Shown piece after piece: positions 33,410 to 42,222 of a stretch of 64,000 nt of DNA (position 1 is the stretch's first letter; every line of letters begins with the position of its first letter). The notes under the pieces are model-generated. The model was given only the letters and a program-made list of their open reading frames with translations, searched no databases and had not been told where the DNA came from. Source of the stretch: Paenibacillus lactis (GTDB lineage Bacteria; Bacillota; Bacilli; Paenibacillales; Paenibacillaceae). The DNA lies in the NCBI RefSeq assembly GCF_017873605.1, contig NZ_JAGGKI010000004.1:310001-374000 (forward strand), given 5' to 3'. The position numbers were made by a program, and so were the translations under genes.

Positions 33410-34135
33410 TTATTTTCTTGCCCACGGGTCATTCACGGCTTGCCCGCCGATCGTCCCTCGGCTTTTTGCTAAATTGATGATTTCTTCCTGCCGTTTCTTC
33501 TTGTCGTCGGGGCTTCCGCCGCCGATATCGGCGCCGATCCGGCCGCCCCCCTGCTTCGATTTGAGCAGATGCGGCTTCTTCTTGGCCAGCGCTTCGAGTG
33601 ATTCCTTCACGCCCTCCAGCTCGCCCTTGTCGTTCTCTTTCACAGCTGACAGATCGGCGAGTGCCGCAGCGTCCTCCCAATCGGCGAACCCGAGTTCATT
33701 CGCCAGCACCTTAACCTCGGCGTTGAGCAAGCGCTTGAATGTCTTGTCATTCTGTTCCTTCTCGCGCGCCTTGATCTTCTCGTCAACCAAACGGTCGATT
33801 TCCTCGGGGTCAAGTTTCCCGGATTCCTTCTCCTGCTCTTTATCTTTCGGCTTCAGGGCGGCTTGCATGGCTTCCACTGAGTCAAAACCCAGTTGCTTAG
33901 CTAGAGTTTTCTGAGCAGCCTTTTCTGCTCGCGATAGACGTTGCTGCACGAGCTGGTCGAGTTCCGCCTGTGTGAACGTCTTCTCGCCGTTACCGGCGCC
34001 GCCGTCATCCCCGCTCCCCCCAGCTCCATCTCCGCCACTGCCCTCGCCGCTTGCTCCTCCGCTGGCACCGCCATCAGCTGCAAATAGCTGCAGGTTCAAT
34101 TTCAAAGGAAAACGTCTTGCGATATACTCGTACAT
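33410..34135 (-). CDS. Scaffold protein
   Basis: A 241-residue protein: N-terminal LKLNLQLFA motif, a Gly/Ser/Asp-rich spacer (residues 23-48), then a long charged helix (TFTQAELDQLVQQRLSRAEK, EEIDRLVDEKIKAREKEQ) as in phage minor structural GP20/scaffold proteins. It guides capsid assembly and is then removed. The ATG at 34135 has CAGGAGGATGAAAAG upstream; the longer frame passes through terminators and is rejected. Confidence 0.85.
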   Translation of the reverse strand: MYEYIARRFPLKLNLQLFAADGGASGGASGEGSGGDGAGGSGDDGGAGNGEKTFTQAELDQLVQQRLSRAEKAAQKTLAKQLGFDSVEAMQAALKPKDKEQEKESGKLDPEEIDRLVDEKIKAREKEQNDKTFKRLLNAEVKVLANELGFADWEDAAALADLSAVKENDKGELEGVKESLEALAKKKPHLLKSKQGGGRIGADIGGGSPDDKKKRQEEIINLAKSRGTIGGQAVNDPWARK

Positions 34136-34211
34136 CTTTTCATCCTCCTGTTTTATGCCCGGGTAGGCTTCCTCGAATAGCAGTTTTACGTCATGCCACG
34201 GTTTGGACAAA

Positions 34212-34273
34212 AGAAAAAGCCGCTCGTTTGAGCGACTCAAATAAAAAACCACCTTCGCCTAATGCGTGGTGGT
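34212..34273 (-). terminator. Two tandem terminators before the scaffold gene
   Basis: First stem ACCACC/GGTGGT (34248-34253 and 34268-34273) followed by TTTTTT, then stem AGTCGCTC/GAGCGGCT (34218-34225 and 34230-34237) followed by TTTTTC, read on the minus strand. They isolate the minor capsid genes from scaffold and capsid, which would need another promoter or antitermination. Confidence 0.75.
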
Positions 34274-34275
34274 CG

Positions 34276-34494
34276 TCATTTCAGATACTTTTCGTAAAGA
34301 GGGCTATTTTTCAATCGTTCAACCAAAACCGTATAAACACCGTGTTCTCCAAGCTCTTTAAGCTTATCAAGGGAGCGCACATTCTTACGAACGACATCGT
34401 CATTAAGTATGTCACCCTCGACAATCGGTTGAATAATATTGGTGATTGCCGACCAATTGTCTGGATTCTTCATTTTGGCCATGTATTCATACAT
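34276..34494 (-). CDS. Small protein after the capsid-zincin fusion; possible immunity protein
   Basis: A 72-residue helical protein (NWSAITNIIQPIVEGDILND, ELGEHGVYTVLVERLKNSP) with no family I recognise. It starts one base after the stop of the zincin fusion gene and is followed at once by two terminators, so it is coupled only to that gene. In phage-borne polymorphic toxins the immunity gene takes exactly this place; that role is inference. Confidence 0.6.
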   Translation of the reverse strand: MYEYMAKMKNPDNWSAITNIIQPIVEGDILNDDVVRKNVRSLDKLKELGEHGVYTVLVERLKNSPLYEKYLK

Positions 34495-34495
34495 G

Positions 34496-36361
34496 TCACT
34501 TCACCCCCACGTCGTTCATTGCAATGATCAGCGAGTCCGTAAAACCGGGTTGTGAGAAATCGTAATTCTTCCACCCAGCATTAAGACTGTTTTTGATAGC
34601 AGTGATATAGATCTCTCGATTGAAGTGCTTCGTCGAGTCACTGATATTATCAAAAATCTTCTCAACAATCTCATCCTCATGTTCGAATACATAAGATTCG
34701 TAAAGCTGAGCGTAGTCTTCCATCTCAATTGTAATTTTATCGACTCGATCTTTCAACGGTCCCCACTCTGCCGTTTTAAAATCATTGTCAAATCGATACT
34801 TCATAAACTTCCTACCGAAATCCTTAACAGTGACGGCATCGCTAAACTCGTCCAGTCGCTTAAGCTTAGGCAGCGTCTCGACCAGGTATCCGGAATAAGA
34901 GTACGCCAGATTTTCTGATACGCCAACCAAATCGGCCATAAAGTGTGCAGCCGTTTCTGTCGCGGTCTCCTCGAGTTTGAGCCACTCTTTCATGCCTAAA
35001 TCATGAACGTCATGCTTTAACCCATGCATGTTCGCGTGATAAAACTCATGCAGCGCCGTCTTAGTTTGATAGTCGAAAGGGCGGCCATCGTCACGTAACA
35101 ATCGATACGCAGACACGTCTGCACGCTCTCCACCGAAATTGATCATGCACGCGCCATTCGCATTCAAGTTTTGATCGATCGAGACAGAGATATGTCCGAG
35201 ACCTGCTTTATTCAGCAACAATTCAGCAAAGTCTTTTCGATAGAACGTGTCCGCTCCTTGAATATACGACTCGAACCGCTGAATAGATGCACTTTCTGCA
35301 GAACGAAAAGGATTGTTTCGCTCGTTAATAATTCGGTTTGCCTGGCGATAGCTCCCCTGCAGTTCACGATATGTTTCAGCGTTGCGTGCCTTAAGTCTTG
35401 CAAATGTCCTCAGATCCGGCGTGTCGTTTGGCAACACAGCCTTGTACCGCAACCACTGCTTTCGTGTTTCATTCTTCCGGGCCTTGTCCCGCTGGATCTC
35501 GTTGTATCGCCGGATGTTCGATTCGGTGCGGTTATCGGTAAAAGGCCGGTTCGATGCAACCAGCATCCGCTCCACCTCATCAGGTGACTGATACTCCTCG
35601 ATCCAGGCACTAATGGAATGGACGCAATGAGCATGGTATGGCGGCCGGATCTCCAGTTTTGGGAAGCGTGAATCGTTTCCGCTGATGCTGTACACGCGGC
35701 CCTGATATTTCGCGCAATATTCACAGGTTATCCCCACATAGTTCACATAGACCAGGTCAAGACCGTTTTGAACAATCGTGTTCTCGGCTCCAGTGACGTG
35801 GGCCTTGCGGAGATTGTACTGAACGACGCCGTTCATGTACTTATCCGCCGGGATCCGCGCACCGTTCTTGGCTACAATGCCCGTGATGCCTTGCTCAGTC
35901 ATCTTGGCAACGGCTTCATTGGTCGCCTCTCGCCGGCTAACGCCTTCGGTCAGCATACGCTCCGTCGCGGTCCTCACAATCTCCTCCACGCGGCGCTTCG
36001 CGTCCTGGGACATATTGTCGGTCGCCTCGAGGATCCGGAAGAAGGCATCGTCCATGATCGCCTGCACGGCCTGCTGATGGATGATCGGTTCAAGGGCGGT
36101 GTTGACTTGGTTCTCCGGCATTCCCTGAGCGATCAAGTTGCTGGCCGCCTCCTGGGATCCGGCTTTATACGACTCTGCCAACAGTTCGGACATGCTTTGC
36201 GCAGCACCGTCCGTCAGCTCGGCAAGGATCTCGTCGATCTGCTTCAGGATTCGCTCCTTCCGCCGTCGGGTATAACTTCCGGATTCAAGAGTACGGATTA
36301 GCTCAAGTAGCCGTTCGCCAGTATGGCTGTAAAGTGCGATCAGCTTGTCCGTGTCAGCCAT
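34496..36361 (-). CDS. Minor capsid protein fused to a zincin-like metallopeptidase domain
   Basis: A 621-residue protein. The first about 270 residues are a head morphogenesis/minor capsid protein of the SPP1 gp7 and MuF group: helices, then CEYCAKYQG (Cys 213, Cys 216) and RPPYHAHCVHSI. The rest is not needed for capsids. Residues 438-442 are HEFYH, the HExxH zinc motif, inside TKTALHEFYHANMHG, and LEETATETAAHF (464-474) offers the third zinc ligand and helper Glu. Such C-terminal toxin or enzyme domains are known on MuF proteins of temperate phages. It may cut a host protein on entry or during assembly. Confidence 0.8.
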   Translation of the reverse strand: MADTDKLIALYSHTGERLLELIRTLESGSYTRRRKERILKQIDEILAELTDGAAQSMSELLAESYKAGSQEAASNLIAQGMPENQVNTALEPIIHQQAVQAIMDDAFFRILEATDNMSQDAKRRVEEIVRTATERMLTEGVSRREATNEAVAKMTEQGITGIVAKNGARIPADKYMNGVVQYNLRKAHVTGAENTIVQNGLDLVYVNYVGITCEYCAKYQGRVYSISGNDSRFPKLEIRPPYHAHCVHSISAWIEEYQSPDEVERMLVASNRPFTDNRTESNIRRYNEIQRDKARKNETRKQWLRYKAVLPNDTPDLRTFARLKARNAETYRELQGSYRQANRIINERNNPFRSAESASIQRFESYIQGADTFYRKDFAELLLNKAGLGHISVSIDQNLNANGACMINFGGERADVSAYRLLRDDGRPFDYQTKTALHEFYHANMHGLKHDVHDLGMKEWLKLEETATETAAHFMADLVGVSENLAYSYSGYLVETLPKLKRLDEFSDAVTVKDFGRKFMKYRFDNDFKTAEWGPLKDRVDKITIEMEDYAQLYESYVFEHEDEIVEKIFDNISDSTKHFNREIYITAIKNSLNAGWKNYDFSQPGFTDSLIIAMNDVGVK

Positions 36362-37866
36362 CAGCTACCACCTAGATTCACTCGCGGCGGCTGAGTAAAG
36401 GTCGGGCTCATCGAGTCAGCCGTCTGCTCGTCCTGAATCTTCTGGATCTCGGCCATGATTGCCTCCTCGGACCAGTCCGGATGCATCCGGCGAACCGTAG
36501 TCTCCAGCGACTGCACACCGCCGGCATACTTCTCGATTTCTTCTGTGTCCTTCTCGCTATTAGCCTTCGGCAGAAGCTCACCCCATTCGACCACGGGATC
36601 GGTTATCTGAAGGCTCTGCCCGCTGATCGCATTCTCGAGGATCATACATTTTCGGATGGCAGCCTTGATCGCCGCATCAAACTTGTCTTTGATTGCCTCG
36701 GCCTTGATCACCGATTGAATCCAGAGATAAAGGAGCGCGACTCCGGATTCACCTTTTCCTTCCTCGAGGCCGGCAGCCTGTGGTGACGTTTTACTGATGG
36801 CTAACATGTACTTGATCAGCCGAGTGACATGTTCGAAGCTCTGCTGCGTCTTGGCGTCCCAAGTAATATACATAGGGACCGCCCCCGTCTTGTCGTCATA
36901 GGATACGACCTCTAGGTCGGCGTTCCGTACGAATCGCCCGCCATAGTCCCGCTGATTCTGAGATGCAACCGTGTCCCACAGTGCTCGGGGAATAGCGAGT
37001 TTCGGCTTACCGTGCTTATCAAACACGATGCTATCCCGGGTTATCGTCCAGTTGATCTCCTCCTGGAGCCCGTCAATGTTCCGGAGTGCGGACCGGCCCC
37101 GCGGATACGTGAGCATCTCGTCATTGGTGACCATCCCACAGAGCAGCTCGTTTACACCTGTAAGCTCAACGTCTTCCGGGATATCCAACTCGTAATCCGA
37201 AGCGTATTGGTCAATTTCGAGTTGGTCTCCCACATTATCGCCATCCATTTTGAAGACAAGTTGCTGAATGGTGAGCCCTTCGGCCTCCAGTCGTTGTCGC
37301 TCAACACGAAGGAATCGGTCCTTGCGATTTTCGTTGCCCCACTCTTCGAACCATACGACATCCGCGCCGTGGCCGTCATCATGTGGAAGATAATGGTCTC
37401 CCAGGATCCATTCAAACCACACCGCCCCAGCCTCGTTCCTTCGTATGCGGTAGGCCACCCTGCCGTCAACCTGATGCTGCGTGACAGCCGCCCAGATCTT
37501 CTCGTTCGGCTTACTGGCGGTCACGACTAAAGATACGAACTCCAGCTCCGGACCTTCCTCCGTATCAGCAGAAATGTTTCCGAGCGACCGGTTCAGGAGA
37601 TCAGCAGGGACCTCGGCGACCAAGCTGCTGAAGTTGGCCACGATGTATTGATGATCGGCGCTGAACACCTTTTCGACCTTACGCCAGGATCGAACGCCAA
37701 CACGGCGGTGAACGTAACGCTTTTCTGTAACGACAGAGCGGGCCCTCGGGAAGATCTCGGCGTGCTCGCCTTCATACAGCAACCGGTAATACAGCATCAT
37801 GCTGATCTCTTGATCAAATGGCGGCGGCGGGAAACTCTTTTTGGTATATATGATTGTCAGGTTCAT
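36361..37866 (-). CDS. Portal protein (SPP1 gp6-like)
   Basis: A 501-residue protein with portal features: an SPP1 gp6-like core (YRLLYEGEHAEIFPRA, YIVANFSSLVAEVPADLLN, YPRGRSALRNIDGLQEEIN) and a helical C-terminus ending in an acidic stretch. It forms the ring through which DNA enters. It lies between terminase and the minor capsid gene and overlaps the latter by one base. Confidence 0.9.
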   Translation of the reverse strand: MNLTIIYTKKSFPPPPFDQEISMMLYYRLLYEGEHAEIFPRARSVVTEKRYVHRRVGVRSWRKVEKVFSADHQYIVANFSSLVAEVPADLLNRSLGNISADTEEGPELEFVSLVVTASKPNEKIWAAVTQHQVDGRVAYRIRRNEAGAVWFEWILGDHYLPHDDGHGADVVWFEEWGNENRKDRFLRVERQRLEAEGLTIQQLVFKMDGDNVGDQLEIDQYASDYELDIPEDVELTGVNELLCGMVTNDEMLTYPRGRSALRNIDGLQEEINWTITRDSIVFDKHGKPKLAIPRALWDTVASQNQRDYGGRFVRNADLEVVSYDDKTGAVPMYITWDAKTQQSFEHVTRLIKYMLAISKTSPQAAGLEEGKGESGVALLYLWIQSVIKAEAIKDKFDAAIKAAIRKCMILENAISGQSLQITDPVVEWGELLPKANSEKDTEEIEKYAGGVQSLETTVRRMHPDWSEEAIMAEIQKIQDEQTADSMSPTFTQPPRVNLGGS

Positions 37867-37883
37867 CACCTACTTTCAAGGCA

Positions 37884-37911
37884 AAATAAAAAGCCGCTCA
37901 ACTGAGCAGCT
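37884..37911 (-). terminator. Terminator between the small gene and portal
   Basis: Stem AGCCGCTCA/TGAGCAGCT (37892-37900 and 37903-37911) with one G-U pair, followed by TTTTTATTTTGCC on the minus strand. The tail is shared with the terminator at 15932-15960. Confidence 0.7.
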
Positions 37912-38051
37912 CACTCTAATGTATATTGTCTATTATCCTCATCCACTCTGATGTGACTAATCTCTTCGCCGTTTTGGCTGCCATCGTCATAGAAAATTTC
38001 CCAATCCGGTTCCAAGGTTTGGAGCCAGTCAATTAACTCTGAAACTTTCAC
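37911..38051 (-). CDS. Small phage protein between terminase and portal
   Basis: A 46-residue protein (KVSELIDWLQTLEPDWEIFY, then SHIRVDEDNRQYTLE) of a type often seen in Firmicutes prophages. GTG start at 38051 behind GGAGGTG. Too short for usual gene finders but clearly coding by its regular strand pattern. Function unknown. Confidence 0.65.
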   Translation of the reverse strand: MKVSELIDWLQTLEPDWEIFYDDGSQNGEEISHIRVDEDNRQYTLE

Positions 38052-38082
38052 AGCAAGCACCTCCATTCACCATAATACCAAA

Positions 38083-39351
38083 TTACCAGCCTGCAGGCCG
38101 TTGGTTTGCATAGAGCATCTCAGGACGCCGCAGCGGCTCTGCCGCATACCGAAGCGCAGCCATTGCATCATCCATAAAGTTGACCGGCTCATCTAGGTAC
38201 AGCCCTGTCTTCTTGTCCTTCTTCCATGACCATTGCTGAATTTCCTTAATCGTGTTCACGCAGTCCGGATGAATGTGTATCTTCCGCTGCTTCAGATAGT
38301 CAATCTGTGCCTGGACGCTTCCAGGTTCCTTGACAACCGGTGTGGCATTGTAACCAGCGTTCTGCCACATTTGGATGCGGTCCGGCTCGGCGGAATCACA
38401 GTACATCGTAAGGTACTTGCTCAACCCTTTGCGATCCGCAATTTCGATGATCTGGTCTGTCGGAAGCTCATGGACATAGATTTCGTCACAAATAAAAAAC
38501 TCACCATCTTTGACGCCGACGGTGAGAATCGCATTCGCATGGTTGAAGCCAAAGTCCTGTCCATGATGCATGCTGTCGAACATTTCGAACGACGTATCGA
38601 AATCATGGATGACGAAATTCTTAAAAATCAGGCCACCCAGCTCGCCCCACTCACCCTCGCCATAAATCGCATAACCTTCAGGGTCCTCGATCTTCCGACG
38701 CTCCATCCGGCGAAAATATGCGGGATCGATAAAGCGATTGGTCCGGTAGGTAGAGTGATGCGTCAGCACGTCAGGGCTCTCCCGGTCGAAATACTTCCGT
38801 TTGATCCAGTGCTGTGCCGAAACCGGGTTGAATGTGAACGTGATCTGATAGTACAGGTTCGGATTTAGCAGCACGCCCCGCAGCCGGTCATCGAGGATGT
38901 CGACGTCAGATTCCTGGAGCTCCGTTGCTTCCTCGACCCAGATCCAAACGAGCTTGCCATGGGCAAAGTTAATGGACTTGACCTTTTCACGGTCCCGCAC
39001 ATCGTTCATGCCGCGAAAGATGACTTCGTTCCCGGTCACTTTGCTGCGTATCGTCAGCGGCGAGCGGAGGATTTCCCAGTATTCTTCGGCCCGCTCTCCG
39101 TAGATGCGGTTAATCGCGCCGGTGAGTTCGGCGAAGGTACTGTTCCGGTTCGTCTCATTAACCTTTCGGACGCACAGGAGATTCGCGCCAGCATACTTCG
39201 GGTCGCCGAGCTTCAGGATGTAATCTTGGGCGATATTGACGGATTTCCCGGAGCCCGCGCTTCCGCGAAGTGCACGATAGCGGCGTTTAGATCGATTAAC
39301 AGGTTTGAAGTGAGCGTTGAACTGTACCTTCACTGTAGCTGCGGCGCTCAT
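38083..39351 (-). CDS. Terminase large subunit (PBSX family)
   Basis: A 422-residue terminase. Walker A is GSAGSGKSV (residues 30-38), the coupling/Walker B region is LVWIWVEEATEL, and the nuclease domain contains GQDFGFNHANAIL and ends with NFMDDAMAALRY. It cuts concatemeric DNA and pumps it into heads. The start overlaps the small subunit stop by 4 bases. Confidence 0.95.
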   Translation of the reverse strand: MSAAATVKVQFNAHFKPVNRSKRRYRALRGSAGSGKSVNIAQDYILKLGDPKYAGANLLCVRKVNETNRNSTFAELTGAINRIYGERAEEYWEILRSPLTIRSKVTGNEVIFRGMNDVRDREKVKSINFAHGKLVWIWVEEATELQESDVDILDDRLRGVLLNPNLYYQITFTFNPVSAQHWIKRKYFDRESPDVLTHHSTYRTNRFIDPAYFRRMERRKIEDPEGYAIYGEGEWGELGGLIFKNFVIHDFDTSFEMFDSMHHGQDFGFNHANAILTVGVKDGEFFICDEIYVHELPTDQIIEIADRKGLSKYLTMYCDSAEPDRIQMWQNAGYNATPVVKEPGSVQAQIDYLKQRKIHIHPDCVNTIKEIQQWSWKKDKKTGLYLDEPVNFMDDAMAALRYAAEPLRRPEMLYANQRPAGW

Positions 39352-40190
39352 GATGCATCATCCTCTTTGTCATCACCGTAATCAACGATGATATGCAGCG
39401 GTTCTTTGCCGGCCGTTCCCTTCTTGAGCTTTTCAGCTTCTGCTGTCGCCTTCTCGACATCAGCCTTCGTCTTATCAATGTTTAACTGCATCTGTTGAAG
39501 CTTAAGTCTACGCTCGTCATTATCGTTGGCCAGCTCAATAAACTGCTTGATCGAGCTTCGTAGCTCGGCCATAGCTCGGGTCTGGGCAGTCAGATATGTT
39601 GCGTGGCGGTCCCAAGCGAATTGGAATTCCCATTCTGTTTCTTCAGCATACCCGCCATCGTCACCGCCGAACACTGTTGATTTTTGCTTTTTGAGTTCCT
39701 TTATCATTTCGTCCTTAGCCTCTACAAACATGATCTGCTGAGCTGAAATGATCGCTGTATATTGAATCATAATCTGATCCCAGAGCATGTCGATCGGATC
39801 TCGCTCAGCGATCTGCTCCATGATCTCAAGGGTCCGCTCCGGAAGAAATTTACGAAAGAAGCCGTGAGTCACAGCATGATCGTTTCGTTCGGGGCCTCCG
39901 TGGCCGCCTCGGTTCCCCTTGGCGTTCTGATTACCAGGCGGCGCACCTCCCTTATTTCCAACAGCGTTCTTGTTTCCTTTGGGAGCGCCGCGTTTGGTAA
40001 CGTTACCTTTCGATTCATTGGTAACGTTACCTTTCAGCTGGGCAGCCCACTTATCCTGGGACTTCCACTTTCGGACCTGTGTATCGGATACAGAAAGAGC
40101 GGCGGCGATGTCTTTAAGCTTCATCGTCCCGCCGCTCTCTAGCCACATTTGTTTTGCATTGTCCCGGTCGGGACTTCTCTCTCTTGCCAT
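39348..40190 (-). CDS. Terminase small subunit
   Basis: A 280-residue protein: N-terminal helix-turn-helix (KLKDIAAALSVSDTQVRKWK), a Gly/Asn-rich linker (KRGAPKGNKNAVGNKGG), then a central oligomerisation domain and C-terminal coiled coil. It recognises the packaging site and recruits the large subunit. The linker coding region contains two identical 12-bp palindromes, a possible pac site. Confidence 0.9.
   Translation of the reverse strand: MARERSPDRDNAKQMWLESGGTMKLKDIAAALSVSDTQVRKWKSQDKWAAQLKGNVTNESKGNVTKRGAPKGNKNAVGNKGGAPPGNQNAKGNRGGHGGPERNDHAVTHGFFRKFLPERTLEIMEQIAERDPIDMLWDQIMIQYTAIISAQQIMFVEAKDEMIKELKKQKSTVFGGDDGGYAEETEWEFQFAWDRHATYLTAQTRAMAELRSSIKQFIELANDNDERRLKLQQMQLNIDKTKADVEKATAEAEKLKKGTAGKEPLHIIVDYGDDKEDDAS
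39996..40031. repeat. Two GGTAACGTTACC palindromes inside the small terminase gene
   Basis: The perfect 12-bp palindrome occurs at 39996-40007 and again at 40020-40031, 24 bases apart, each followed by TTTC. Headful phages such as SPP1 have their pac site in or beside this gene, so these are candidate binding sites for the small subunit. They also encode a repeated GNVT, so a coding reason is possible. Confidence 0.55.
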
Positions 40191-40212
40191 CTACACTATC
40201 ACCACCCCCAAC

Positions 40213-40241
40213 AAAAAAAGGACGGCCGCTTGAGGGTCGTC
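40213..40241 (-). terminator. Terminator after the first membrane accessory gene
   Basis: Stem GACGGCC/GGTCGTC (40221-40227 and 40235-40241) with one G-U pair, then seven T residues on the minus strand. Confidence 0.7.
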
Positions 40242-40257
40242 ACTTTAAATACCATGG

Positions 40258-40797
40258 TTATTTTAATTCAATTTCAATTTGTCTATCCAATTCTTCTTTG
40301 ATCTTCATAGCAGAATTGACTGCTTGCATAATCAAAGATTCTATATGTGTGTAAGAGAGCTCTTCTGGAGTATAATTCCACTTACCTGGATGATCAGGGT
40401 CAATATATACGTAGTATATTAATTCATGGAATACCGCTGTCTGATCTATGAAGTCATTAATAAGAGGACTGTATTTTTTTAGAAAAACCTCATTTACTCT
40501 AATACTTCGAGTAATTGCTCCTCCATCTTCTTGGATCTGGTCGGATATCCGAAGCAACTCTTCTTTGCTAATTTTTTGATTCTCACACCGCGTCACACTA
40601 ACAAGTAAAGTGCCCAATCCTTTCGCAATGGTATACAATCCATGTTGTGTTTCCTGAATTTTTTCAATTACAACTTTCTTTCTTATCAATATTTTTTCAG
40701 ATCGATGACTTAATTTATAAGTCAATGTACCTCCGATCAATACACCTGCTACACCGACAAGCCCTGACACTAATGCCCCTAAAATTGCATCATTCAA
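40258..40797 (-). CDS. Membrane-anchored hypothetical protein
   Basis: A 179-residue AT-rich gene. The N-terminus has one membrane helix (ILGALVSGLVGVAGVLIGGT) and the rest is a soluble helical domain (about residues 35-175) with no known motif. It lies between the late regulator and the terminase, with its own terminator, and its base composition differs from neighbours. Probably an added accessory gene; a role in blocking superinfection is possible but unproven. Confidence 0.65.
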   Translation of the reverse strand: MNDAILGALVSGLVGVAGVLIGGTLTYKLSHRSEKILIRKKVVIEKIQETQHGLYTIAKGLGTLLVSVTRCENQKISKEELLRISDQIQEDGGAITRSIRVNEVFLKKYSPLINDFIDQTAVFHELIYYVYIDPDHPGKWNYTPEELSYTHIESLIMQAVNSAMKIKEELDRQIEIELK

Positions 40798-40854
40798 AGA
40801 GACTCACCCAACTTTTAAAATTCCACCAACGTGGTTATTAATTCTTGCCACTAG

Positions 40855-41310
40855 TTATCCGCTTTCGAATTGAGTTTTGATCTTCGTTTTAAATTTTTTC
40901 CCGCTTGGAGTAAGAAAATAAATGTTAGTATTTAAGTGTTTTACCCCATTACTTATGCAGAAGGATTTTACCGAACTATAACTGAAAGTATGCTCATACA
41001 ATTCTCCTGGTCTAATTGTCTTATTCACAAGATGAGTTCCATGCACAAAAGCCATTTTTCTCTTTTTAATGAAGATAGTGCACTCTGATAAATAAATAGG
41101 CACTATTCCTATATTAACAATTCGACATTTTATATAACTTGGTTCTCGTGAGATAGTTAACACTCCGTCGACCTCATAACTCCAATCAACCTGAACAAAC
41201 GCTCGCGGATTCGACTCTCTCCTTGCCAAATACAATGCCACTACTACCGCTCCAATAGTTCCAATAGCGGACAACCAATCTGCGATATTCCCAAGCTCAT
41301 ACTTTACCAT
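40855..41310 (-). CDS. Membrane-anchored hypothetical protein with beta-rich domain
   Basis: A 151-residue protein: N-terminal membrane helix (WLSAIGTIGAVVVALYLARR), then a beta-rich domain (CRIVNIGIVPIYLSECTIFI, GELYEHTFSYSS) of immunoglobulin-like look. The ATG at 41310 has GAAGGAGGCG upstream, better than the frame start at 41340. AT-rich, second of three membrane-anchored genes in a row. Function unknown. Confidence 0.65.
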   Translation of the reverse strand: MVKYELGNIADWLSAIGTIGAVVVALYLARRESNPRAFVQVDWSYEVDGVLTISREPSYIKCRIVNIGIVPIYLSECTIFIKKRKMAFVHGTHLVNKTIRPGELYEHTFSYSSVKSFCISNGVKHLNTNIYFLTPSGKKFKTKIKTQFESG

Positions 41311-41520
41311 TGTCGCCTCCTTCGCATTATATTTCGACAAAAGGAGCCATTTCCCTTTTCAATTATTTGAGTTGAGTTGGTTTCTAATATGAATGCACGA
41401 CTAATCGAGGCATGTGCCAACGCTGTGCCCCTTCTCTACCATTTTCGGCTCTCGCGCTCCATCCCTTCCGCGCAAAATTGTCCCTACCTTAAAATGGCTC
41501 ACATTTCATCATATATGAGC

Positions 41521-41546
41521 AAAAGAAAAAGCACCCCAAAGGATGC
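41521..41546 (-). terminator. Terminator after the third membrane accessory gene
   Basis: Stem GCATCC/GGGTGC (41541-41546 and 41531-41536 on the plus strand) followed by TTTTTC on the minus strand. It abuts the stop codon of the gene at 41547. Confidence 0.65.
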
Positions 41547-42185
41547 CTACGCCCGCTTGATCTTCTTAATCTCTTCTTTTAAAGCTTTCTTCTGTTTAGT
41601 TTTTTCTTCTTTCGTAGGAAACGGATTTCGCTTTAAATTTTTCAATTTCTTTTTTAGTTCATTTATTCTCGTTTTCTTCCTCTGTCGGGTGCTTAAATGA
41701 AATTCGTTATATAATCGGCCATAACTTTTCTTAACACTTTTACTGAAATCTCGATAAGATAAAGCTTTATTTACTGAATGATCTTCAAGTGCGTATTCTT
41801 CTTGCTTACCATTTTCAACCTTAATCCATAATATAAGATCTTCGTACTCCAATAAGTGAATCTTATTGTATACTTCATCTGAGGCTTTTTGAATAGCTTC
41901 CTCCCAAACTTCAGGATCTTCAGCTTCTGGTATTTCATGATATTTTTCCTTTCCATTAGGATCAATATCGTAAACCTCCTTGCGATACGTGAATTGCAAT
42001 CTACCTTCGTAACGAATGACAATACTGTACAACTGATTATAAAGTTCAACCAACTTTTTCTCAGTAAGTGCTCTTTTAGTGGTATTTCTACTTTGAAACC
42101 ATTCTTTAATCATCAATGCCACTGTTGTAAGAATTGCAGTTGCTACTGGAATGATAAATAGACCTAAATAATCAATGTCTTCCAT
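41547..42185 (-). CDS. Membrane-anchored hypothetical protein with basic C-terminal helix
   Basis: A 212-residue protein with an N-terminal membrane helix (YLGLFIIPVATAILTTVALM), a helical middle part (QLYSIVIRYEGRLQFTYRKE) and a very basic coiled C-terminus rich in Lys. AT-rich like the two genes downstream of it. No family recognised. The basic tail could bind nucleic acid or lipid. Confidence 0.65.
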   Translation of the reverse strand: MEDIDYLGLFIIPVATAILTTVALMIKEWFQSRNTTKRALTEKKLVELYNQLYSIVIRYEGRLQFTYRKEVYDIDPNGKEKYHEIPEAEDPEVWEEAIQKASDEVYNKIHLLEYEDLILWIKVENGKQEEYALEDHSVNKALSYRDFSKSVKKSYGRLYNEFHLSTRQRKKTRINELKKKLKNLKRNPFPTKEEKTKQKKALKEEIKKIKRA

Positions 42186-42222
42186 ATAAGGTATCCCTCT
42201 CTGTTTAGTATTAAATCAAGGG

